The notes below the pieces were generated by a model. The model had not been told where the DNA came from. It worked only from the letters and a program-made list of their open reading frames with translations, and did no database searches. From a virus, in IMG/VR virus record IMGVR_UViG_3300029319_000205, positions 1 through 34,745 of that record: a stretch of 34,745 nucleotides of DNA. One strand, written 5' to 3'. This document shows, in pieces, positions 22,688-30,100 of this stretch. Each line of letters opens with the position of its first letter. Positions within the stretch are counted from its first letter, which is position 1. Made by a program: the position numbers and the translations under genes.

Positions 22688-23215
22688 ATGAACGACTTGA
22701 TTCTTAGGAAGCTCGCTGTTGGCTCATTGACAGCACCCAATTTTTATACGAAGTCTGAGGTAATTACCGATGACGGCGATGCCGCTAGAACATTGACTGA
22801 TGGTGAGGCAGGCACTGTGTTCTTGATTGACGACGCAGCTCTTACAATCACTCTTCCAAACGTGAGTAATGAGTTGGTTGGGGCCAAGTACAAGTTCTTG
22901 TTGACAGACAAGGAAGCTACTGGGCTTGTCATCCAAAGCCAGGGCAATACTCACTTCTTTAATGGATATGCAGTTTGCCTCGTTAGCGCAGGCGCTCCAG
23001 AGCACTTTGTGCCAGACGGAAACTCTAACTCAAAGGTGACTTTGAATGGAGGTACTACAGGTGGCAACCTGACTGGAGAAACAGGAAACACCCTTCCTCA
23101 CAACTACATCGAGTGTACTTGTATTGGTAACGGTCCTGGCGCGGCATGGTTTGTTGAGGTTTACACTAGCGCTGCTGCTGGTGAGACTCAGGCAACTCCA
23201 TTTGCTGATCAGTGA
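22688..23215 (+). CDS. virion beta protein, 175 aa
   Basis: ATG 22688 gives MNDLILRKLAVGSLTAPNFY. The start of the body (about residues 20-60) reads ARTLTDGEAGTVFLIDDAAL then TITLPNVSNELVGAKYKFLL, a pattern of strands and turns common in phage head or fibre proteins that carry 'lt..dsG.vf.ld.a...iTLP....G..y.f'. The C-terminal half is Gly/Thr/Asn-rich (TLNGGTTGGNLTGETG) and ends in AAGETQATPFADQ. A head-fibre or decoration role is inferred. It closes the capsid operon and is followed 22 bases later by a strong terminator. Confidence 0.73.
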   Translation: MNDLILRKLAVGSLTAPNFYTKSEVITDDGDAARTLTDGEAGTVFLIDDAALTITLPNVSNELVGAKYKFLLTDKEATGLVIQSQGNTHFFNGYAVCLVSAGAPEHFVPDGNSNSKVTLNGGTTGGNLTGETGNTLPHNYIECTCIGNGPGAAWFVEVYTSAAAGETQATPFADQ

Positions 23216-23237
23216 TACTCAATACGTGATTATGAGA

Positions 23238-23261
23238 AAGGGGGCTTCGGCCCCCTTTTTT
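23238..23261 (+). terminator. intrinsic terminator
   Basis: A stem of eight pairs, AAGGGGGC (23238-23245) with GCCCCCTT (23250-23257), encloses a TTCG loop and runs into six T residues (23256-23261). This is a textbook Rho-independent terminator for the capsid operon, with the next promoter starting only nine bases further on. Confidence 0.92.
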
Positions 23262-23269
23262 ATTGTCGG

Positions 23270-23277
23270 TATATTTG
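23270..23277 (+). promoter_or_regulatory. Bacteroidota-type -7 element, leaderless spacing
   Basis: TATATTTG is followed by TAAT and the ATG at 23282, the same four-base spacing as at 168 and 13459. It is placed immediately after the terminator, giving a compact terminator-promoter boundary. Confidence 0.7.
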
Positions 23278-23281
23278 TAAT

Positions 23282-24547
23282 ATGAAGTTCTTCCTGTTCC
23301 GTAAAGAGGTTGTAAGCCTGTTTAGTGAGACTAAATCCAATACTGGCGATGGTATCTCTGTATTTGGAGTGCCTGCCGACAGCATTGCTAATATGACCGC
23401 TACTGTAGGGGCTGTACACTTGCTGTTCAAAGACGCTGGTGCGTACGACAACTTCAGTGGCGCTACCCAAGAGGGACTAGAAAAAGTTCGTGTTAGCGTC
23501 TCCTGCACAGAGGGAGAGGAGTTTGAACTCATACGAGAGATTATGGAGTTCATAGCTAGTGATAGCAAGAAGAGCGTGATGGTAATGGATGCGGTCAGCG
23601 GATTCTCCACTTTCAATCGTGCCTCCGACGGTGCTGTGCTCGCCACTATCCCCGCACAGCCTGTGATTCTAGCTACTGGGGACTCGGCACAAAACCCAGC
23701 GTCGACAGAAAAGACAGGGACGAGCACCACTTTGATTGCTGGTGTTACGTTCCCTTCTCAAACTCAACGCCCCACTATTGACTTCAACTCTCAGAGTTTG
23801 TCAGCAGCGGCAGATGGAGCTCGTGTGGGTAGTAGCGTGACATGGACGAACTCAGGCACCGACGGTAGCACTTTTGATATAGACGGGAACACTAACGATC
23901 CCTTGCTTCGGCCTACGTCTACAGTGAATCTAGCAGAACGCGCTGTGGAGTTTGCAAACAATCAGGCCGCTCACCTTGCTGCGGCTAAAACTGTAGAGGG
24001 CGACTACACGATGTACATGGTGTATAGCGACAATCAAGTTCGATCTGTAAATCAGATATATGGCAGTTCGGCGACGACCTCTAAAGGCTTTGGCAACGGC
24101 ACTACTGAGGATACGATGTTCTTCACTTTTGATGGCAACACGGGGGATCCTGCCGCGCTGAGCCTGGACACAACAGAGTTCAACACAAAACAGATTAAAA
24201 TTCAGGACCCAAAGTTAGACGACGTAAGTTCGGTAGGTGCTGCTTCGGCTGGCGCTCAAATTTGCTATGTTTGGGTAATTCGTAGGGACAAGAACTTCAA
24301 TATTATAGTTCATGACTACAAAGGAGATGTCGTAGGATACTTGCCTGCTAAGGTGGGTGGGGAGGCATCAGATCCAGGCCGCACCGACGGAGACCTAACT
24401 ATCGACAGGTTAGGTGGAGACGGGTCTAACACCTTGTGGGTGGGCAACATCGCTCGATTTGGTGTTATCGAAACAGACATCGGTAGATCACAAGCAGCAC
24501 GTATAGCTAGAGAGCTGTTTGATACCTACAATGCTTTCGTTTTTTGA
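23282..24547 (+). CDS. virion protein with C-terminal ConA-like domain, 421 aa
   Basis: Residues 1-125 form a compact domain (FFLFRKEVVSLFSETKSNTG, VFGVPADSIANMTATVG, EGLEKVRVSVSCTEGEEFEL, IMEFIASDSKKSVMVMDAVS) that I associate with phage head proteins of marine viruses, without a known role. After a Thr-rich linker, residues about 160-421 read like a concanavalin-like jelly roll: RPTIDFNSQSLS, the strand YTMYMVYSDNQVRS, TMFFTFDGNTGDP, QICYVWVIRRDKNF, and the ending WVGNIARFGVIETDIG then AARIARELFDTYN, the usual last strand and helix of these lectins. Suggested role: glycan-binding head fibre. It has its own leaderless promoter. Confidence 0.72.
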   Translation: MKFFLFRKEVVSLFSETKSNTGDGISVFGVPADSIANMTATVGAVHLLFKDAGAYDNFSGATQEGLEKVRVSVSCTEGEEFELIREIMEFIASDSKKSVMVMDAVSGFSTFNRASDGAVLATIPAQPVILATGDSAQNPASTEKTGTSTTLIAGVTFPSQTQRPTIDFNSQSLSAAADGARVGSSVTWTNSGTDGSTFDIDGNTNDPLLRPTSTVNLAERAVEFANNQAAHLAAAKTVEGDYTMYMVYSDNQVRSVNQIYGSSATTSKGFGNGTTEDTMFFTFDGNTGDPAALSLDTTEFNTKQIKIQDPKLDDVSSVGAASAGAQICYVWVIRRDKNFNIIVHDYKGDVVGYLPAKVGGEASDPGRTDGDLTIDRLGGDGSNTLWVGNIARFGVIETDIGRSQAARIARELFDTYNAFVF

Positions 24548-24555
24548 TATATTAG
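24548..24555 (+). promoter_or_regulatory. weak -7-like element TATATTAG
   Basis: TATATTAG overlaps the end of the previous gene's stop region, one base away from TAnnTTTG (A for T at position 7). The ATG at 24575 is 19 bases further. It could be a weak promoter or chance in an A/T-rich gap. Confidence 0.3.
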
Positions 24556-24574
24556 CAACACAATTCAATTTAGT

Positions 24575-25396
24575 ATGACTGAAACTAAACGTAGCCCTGG
24601 TCGGCCGAAAAAGACCGCTCCTGCTGCCCCGAAGGCAGCCCCTGTAAAAAAGCGCACTGTCGTGCGTAGAGAAGAGGCCCCTATCCAACACGCAGAATAC
24701 GAGGTTATCGGTGCAGGAGGTATCGTTACCATGCTCCCACAGAAAGGAGTCACAGTGTACGATGCGGAAGGTGACACAGTAAGAGAGATTCGCTACTGCC
24801 CCAACGAGCCTAGCATCTGGGCTGACGAGCAGGGTGATAGAGCCAAGAAAGAGGCGGTCGTTTTTCGTGATAAAAAACTGTTTGTCCCTCGCGACAAGCC
24901 GAACTTGCGGAAGTTCATGGACTTGCATCCGATGAACCAAGCTAATGGTGGCAACCTGTTTCGTCAGGTTGACAAAAACAGAGATGCTGAACAAGAGCTA
25001 CAGCAAGAGTTTCTGCTCAATGACGCTATCTCGATGGTGAGAGAGAAGTCCATTGAAGAGTTGCTTCCTGTCGCTATTTTCTTTGGGTTCAATGTCAACG
25101 CTCCGACCAGTGAGATCCGCTTCAACCTACTGAACATCGCCAAGAAGAAGCCTGCGGAGTTCATCCAGTCTTTTGACAACCCACAAGTCCAAGCTCGCTC
25201 GATTGTAAAGCAAGCGGCGGACTATCAATTCATCAACCTCAAGCCCGATGGGGCATACTGGTTTGACAGCAACACCCTGATCGTGTCTGTGCCTGCAGGT
25301 CAGGACCCGCTAGACGTTCTCACTCGGTTCTGTTTAACAGAGAAAGGTTCGGCGGTCTTCAGCAACTTGGAGGAGAAACTCTCTAAGCTAGGCTAA
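24575..25396 (+). CDS. phage structural/accessory protein with AT-hook-like N-terminus, 273 aa
   Basis: The start TETKRSPGRPKKTAPAAPKA has an AT-hook-like core (PGRPKK, 8-13) and an Ala/Pro/Lys tail that would bind DNA. The next section (EYEVIGAGGIVTMLPQKGVT, EIRYCPNEPSIWADEQGD, KKLFVPRDKPNLRKFMDLHP) is mixed alpha/beta. The C-terminal half is helical, with LPVAIFFGFNVNAPTSEIRF and AKKKPAEFIQSFDNPQVQAR, ending in a beta segment GAYWFDSNTLIVSVPAGQDP. I recall proteins of this kind between capsid and connector genes in marine phages, but no function. It likely contacts packaged DNA or the connector. It is followed by a strong terminator. Confidence 0.7.
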   Translation: MTETKRSPGRPKKTAPAAPKAAPVKKRTVVRREEAPIQHAEYEVIGAGGIVTMLPQKGVTVYDAEGDTVREIRYCPNEPSIWADEQGDRAKKEAVVFRDKKLFVPRDKPNLRKFMDLHPMNQANGGNLFRQVDKNRDAEQELQQEFLLNDAISMVREKSIEELLPVAIFFGFNVNAPTSEIRFNLLNIAKKKPAEFIQSFDNPQVQARSIVKQAADYQFINLKPDGAYWFDSNTLIVSVPAGQDPLDVLTRFCLTEKGSAVFSNLEEKLSKLG

Positions 25397-25416
25397 ACGC
25401 CTGCTACACAGAAGAT

Positions 25417-25446
25417 AAGGCCGCCTTGAGCGGCCTTTTCTTTTTT
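25417..25446 (+). terminator. intrinsic terminator
   Basis: Eight pairs, AAGGCCGC (25417-25424) with GCGGCCTT (25430-25437), close a five-base loop CTTGA and are followed by TTCTTTTTT. It is a strong Rho-independent terminator. The T-tract runs straight into the next promoter element, whose first T is base 25446. Confidence 0.92.
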
Positions 25447-25453
25447 ATATTTG
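25446..25453 (+). promoter_or_regulatory. Bacteroidota-type -7 element fused to terminator T-tract
   Basis: TATATTTG begins in the last T of the terminator run, and the ATG at 25459 follows after five bases, which again suggests a leaderless or near-leaderless message. A TTG in the terminator loop (25426-25428), 17 bases upstream, could serve as a -33 element. Confidence 0.68.
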
Positions 25454-25458
25454 TATCT

Positions 25459-26262
25459 ATGATTAGCGTACAGCGGGTATATGAGACGGTGAGGGAAATC
25501 TGTAACAAAGACCAGAAAGGGTTTGTTACTCCACTAGTCTTTGACACCTTGGCTCGAGTAGCACAACAGAACGTCTACAACGAGATGTTCAATGAGCTGA
25601 AGATTGCCAATGCTTTGCGAGCTGCAGGAAGGGATGCAGGGAGAGACAAGTCAGCTTATAAGATGGTAGAGGAGGATTTGGCGATGTTCATCCGTCAAGT
25701 AGGTATTGACGTTGCTAACGAGTCTGACGTCTATGAAGTGCAAATCACGGACGAAAATGGGGTTATCACTACAGAGGCCGTTGATCCCGAGGACGGCATT
25801 AGTTTTGTGAAGCCGCTGGATTTGTCCCGCATCATCAACATGTATGTTACGGGGACAAACACCTCTGTAGAGCTGATCTACGATGCAGAGAAAGCTCAGA
25901 GAGTGTTGCAAAGCAATCTTTCTACCCCCACGCAAGAGTTCCCTACTGCCCTAGTGATGGGCAACTACGTTCAGGTGTTTCCAGAGGCAGTAGAGGCGGT
26001 TACGTTGGTCTACTATCGTCAGCCACGCTCTAGAGTCATTGCAACTGACGCGGTGGATTTTGAGTCACACCCTACGTACTCTACTATTTCTGTAGATGCC
26101 GCTACGGGATTCACTATCTTCAATGAGTTCGACTCTCGCAACTTTGACTTGCCCGAGCATTACTTCAACGAAGTGGTGTCAGAGATTGTCAAGATGATCG
26201 GGGTCAGGCTCAGAGACACTACCCTTACCTCGTATGGGTTGCAACAAACGCAAGCTGAATAA
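25459..26262 (+). CDS. connector/ring-type protein, crAss-like, 267 aa
   Basis: The start is placed at ATG 25459 (MISVQRVYETVREICNKDQK); an upstream TTG at 25426 lies inside the terminator and is not credible. The N-terminal block, VYETVREICNKDQKGFVTPL then FDTLARVAQQNVYNEMFNEL, matches the opening I recall for crAss-like ring or portal-vertex proteins ('Vyeyvr.llnKdq.G.itP.eFn.lA..aQ...'). The middle contains DLSRIINMYV, a long beta region with EFPTALVMGNYVQVFPEAVE, and YYRQPRSRVIATD (typical of phage connector proteins, 'yyR.P..p'). A closing helix (HYFNEVVSEIVKMIGVRLRD) would pack in the ring. It forms part of the head-tail connector. Confidence 0.75.
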   Translation: MISVQRVYETVREICNKDQKGFVTPLVFDTLARVAQQNVYNEMFNELKIANALRAAGRDAGRDKSAYKMVEEDLAMFIRQVGIDVANESDVYEVQITDENGVITTEAVDPEDGISFVKPLDLSRIINMYVTGTNTSVELIYDAEKAQRVLQSNLSTPTQEFPTALVMGNYVQVFPEAVEAVTLVYYRQPRSRVIATDAVDFESHPTYSTISVDAATGFTIFNEFDSRNFDLPEHYFNEVVSEIVKMIGVRLRDTTLTSYGLQQTQAE

Positions 26263-27101
26263 TGGCACTATCTGACGGACAAAACTTTGTGACCCTGAGA
26301 CAGGTGGTGGATGACTTCATCATCACCATGGACAGCGACGACTTCATCAGCAACGTCAATGATGCAGCAATCAGGAACATCGCTCTGCGCGGTATCCGCG
26401 AGTTTGGCTTTGATGTCAGCTCTCGAGTTCGATCGTTGAAGCGCACGGTGGCTAGCAACAACACTGTCACTCTTCCTGACGACTATGTCGACCTGGTCAA
26501 GCTGGGTGTCGTAGGTGAAGATGGGGTGGTTCACATTCTGAGTCAAAACAAGAACATCAACTACTCTCAGAAGATGGAGTCTCCAGCCGTTACTACGGAT
26601 AGTGCTGATGGCCCGCTCAACATCGGGGCTAATCTTATCGGAGACCGCGAAGACGACAAGTCTGGCACATCAGGCACGGATAGCACGGACAACGACTTTG
26701 ACTACTACGTCTTCCAGAACTACCTGTACCAAGGTGGTCTGGGGAGGCTGTATGGTGTGGGGGGTGGACACTTGCGCGGAGAGTACCGCGTCAACCTCGA
26801 TCAGAACAGAATCGAGATCGACACTGAGTCGGGCGTTTCTGAGGTGGTCCTGGAGTACGTTGCCGATGAGGCACGCTCCACGAACCCCGTCATCCACGTG
26901 TATGCAGAGGAGGCTCTGCGTTGCTTCATGTACTACAAGCTGTGTGAACGCAAGTCCACTGTCCCAGCAAACGAGAAGATGCGAGCTCGGGCAGAGTACT
27001 ACAACGAGCGCCGCAAGGCCAAAGCTAGGTTGGGCAACTTCACTAAAGATGAGGCACTGAAGACCATCCGTAAGAACTTCAAGCAGGCTCCGAAGTACTG
27101 A
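26262..27101 (+). CDS. connector/ring-type protein 2, crAss-like, 279 aa
   Basis: The product starts MALSDGQNFVTLRQVVDDFI. It shows an N-terminal helical part (DAAIRNIALRGIREFGFDVS, residues 32-51), then LKRTVASNNTVTLPDDYVDLVKLGVVGEDG (59-88), where 'n.tv.LP.DYv.~vklG' is a signature I recognise from crAss-like ring proteins. A central insertion rich in Ser/Asp/Thr (DKSGTSGTDSTDNDFDYYVF) precedes a beta region with EYRVNLDQNRIEIDTESGVS and a C-terminal helix (EEALRCFMYYKLCERKST, AKARLGNFTKDEALKTIRKN). Consecutive with the previous gene (TAATG) and the next (TGATG). Likely part of the tail-portal interface. Confidence 0.75.
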   Translation: MALSDGQNFVTLRQVVDDFIITMDSDDFISNVNDAAIRNIALRGIREFGFDVSSRVRSLKRTVASNNTVTLPDDYVDLVKLGVVGEDGVVHILSQNKNINYSQKMESPAVTTDSADGPLNIGANLIGDREDDKSGTSGTDSTDNDFDYYVFQNYLYQGGLGRLYGVGGGHLRGEYRVNLDQNRIEIDTESGVSEVVLEYVADEARSTNPVIHVYAEEALRCFMYYKLCERKSTVPANEKMRARAEYYNERRKAKARLGNFTKDEALKTIRKNFKQAPKY

Positions 27102-30100
27102 TGATCGAGAAACTACTCCCAAGGGTCTTGAACTCTTCTAGCGACAACCGCCTGAAGAAAAAGACCGAGATGAACGACGCCTTGAATATCGTCGTCACTG
27201 AGGATTTTGAGGATTTCAACAGCGCAGACGACACGGGCAACGAGGGGGTCATCAAGCCTGTGAAAGGCAATGTGCATCAACAAAAAGTGCCTGAGACTTT
27301 GTTCACCGTTGGCGGAGGGCGCAGGGTCATAGGCAGTGTGTCTGATGTCAAAACAGGGGTGGTTTTTTTCTTTGTCTATTCTACGGTAGTCGAGGAGCAC
27401 GGGGTGTACGCATATGATACTCAGAACTATTTCGGGGAGGGAGCGGATGTATACTTGAGGGTCTACTCGACAAGTGAGTTCAACTTCCAGTCAAACGGGG
27501 TTGTGCAGGGCACCGTGGTGCATGTGGCAGGTGAAGCGGGGGGCTTTCGCCCGATGCTGTACTTCACAGATAATGTGAATGAGCCGCGCAAGCTAGATGT
27601 CTTGCGCGCTCGTGAAGACAATCCATACCAGTTTGACACGTTACAGGCAGACCGAAAGGACTTCATTACTGCCTGCCCTAAGACTCCTATGCATCCGATT
27701 GTATTTGAGTTCGGGACAGACCCCTCTCGTGCTATCAGCGACTTTCGGGATACGGAGGGTTTTCAGTTCGCGTTTCAATGCATCTATCGCAGCGGAGAGG
27801 AGTCAGCTTTGTCTACATATTCAGACATCGCAATCCCACCACAGTACCTTCAATACACTTCGGCCTCAACCCCCCCTTCTGTGGCTAACGTCTGCCAATT
27901 GCAGATCAACCCAGAGGTTTTTGGAGCCCCCAACTTCACTGACGAAACAGAGTCGGTCAGGATCTTGGCTAGACGGGGCAACACAGGTGCATTCTTTGTA
28001 ATCGAAGAGATTGACAACCCTGGCACAAACAATGTCATCTCCTACAGATTTTACAACGACCAAGTTGTAACAGCGATTACTACCGAAGAGGAGCAGAAAC
28101 AGTTTGACAGCCTTCCCCGAGTGGCTGAAGCTGTCGCTGTTGTTGAGGACAGACTGTTCTATGGCAACTACATCGAGGGTTTCGATGAGCCTACAATACA
28201 GGCGCAACTTACGGTTCAATATCAGCAGAGACCCACCGACCTATTGTTTGTCGACATTGAGGTCAACTCCACTTTGATCACTCTCGATCCTGACAGCACG
28301 GACTTGCAGGCTACTCAACTGGCGCAGCGTGTGACAGGGATGACGATAGATACTAGCGAAGTCCCCAACAATCTGCCTGCCAACACCTCCATTGGTTTTG
28401 AGGTGACGTTCAACCCAGGCCAAAGCTTTGACTTGTACGATGCGACAAACTCGTACCACCTAAATCGCCTGACTGACCCTTCTACTTTACAGACGGCCGC
28501 AGCCACCCTTGCTACTGACATTGCAGGAGATACTACTGTGGATAGGGCCATGCTTTTTGCTAGAAACGGTGGGGTCGGGACATCGAATCTTAGATGGAAG
28601 AATACGGAGCACCCAGGGGCGCAACAGCCTGGTAGTAGAAGAGTTACTATCGGCAGCTCTCCGACCTCTGCTTTGAAGTTCTCTGGTCAGCCCGTTACGT
28701 TTTCTTGTAACTTCAGGATCGTAGAGGCAATCGATGATGGTCCTGCCTTTGTATTGAATGCTATCGTTCAGTATCTGACTGGTGGTGGCGTAATCGCTGT
28801 AGACAACACGGAGCTCAACGACTTAAATTTTGCCCCTAGTTACACTTACAACTTAGGCTTTGTTGACCCTGATGCGCAGGAGTTAGATCCTGAAAGCCAA
28901 GATGACATCAATCTCAGCAATCTATCGCTAGATGGAACTAAGGCACGTGCAGCTACGGCAGCCATCCTGCCGAGAGAAGGAGGTTTGGACAACGCTAGAT
29001 TGATTTTCCCTATCAGTGACGATGAGGATCAAACATCTACCAGTGATTTTCAGCCGCTGTTCAAGCCTCCGACAGGATACGCTATTGTAAATCAGGCGAA
29101 CCTGTCTTTCAACCTAGTTGACTTCCCGCACCTTTTTGCAGACGACCCCTCGAAGACAGCCGTAGCGCTGGAGATAGCTGATGTCAGCGCCCTCGATGTG
29201 CGAAGCTGCATCCCTGTCATCACCGCTGACAAATTGAAGCTGAGAGGATATAGGGTGTTTAGTGCAGAGTATTTAGAGTCGCACAACATCCTCGATGTCG
29301 TCGAAGATGGGGAGGAGGTAGAGCCAGGATTGTTGAGTTACGTATTGCACAACCTGTCGGGGACAGAGACCGTTGGTGGCGAAAATATCTACGATCAAGA
29401 AGTCAGCGGCGAGCGCCGCAGGGTGGTGGGGTATCTGCATTCTGCGGGCCAGACAGGCTTGGACTCAACTGACTTGTTGACTACAAACGCAGCTCGTAGA
29501 GAAGCTGTGCAACAGTTTCAGCAGAACAACCCCGCAGTCCCTTTCAACCCGATTGCCGTCAGCACCGCAGGAATTTCCATGGTCGACGGGGAGGCGGGTT
29601 TGCAGGTGCTAGAAAAGAAAGTAGAGCTGGTCGAACAGTTCAGTGGGGGTGCTTTTGGTAGCAGTTCTACCAATGTTATTGGTATTACACTCAATCCTGT
29701 CCACGACGAGTCTGAGGCCGTTGACATCGGGTGTTTTGGATTTGAGCAGATCTTTGGCGGGCTAGCTGTATTCAAGAAGTACCTGTTGGGGTCGAGCACA
29801 AATCAATTCCATCACTTTGTTCAAGAGCTACCGCACCCAAACTCTTTTATCAGTGAGGGGGTACAGTTAGGTGCAGGAGGCAGAACCATCAGCAAGGCAA
29901 GGTGTCAGAACTTTGTCGACACGCTGGATGCAGAGACGGGAGAGACCCTAGAGACCACTTTGTCTTTTGCAGGAGCTTCTGATCAAGCGGAACTTTCGTC
30001 TGTACGCACGGCTATTGAGACCTTCTTTGCAGAGGGAGAGAGCTCAGGCGATTACAGAAGTTTCAAGACCAACGCCAATCATGACTTTGGGGTGGTGTAC

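Noticed and set aside
25426-25458. TTG start for the connector gene at 25426
   Set aside because: It lies in the loop of the intrinsic terminator and ahead of the promoter element, so the message would not contain it. The ATG at 25459 is used instead.
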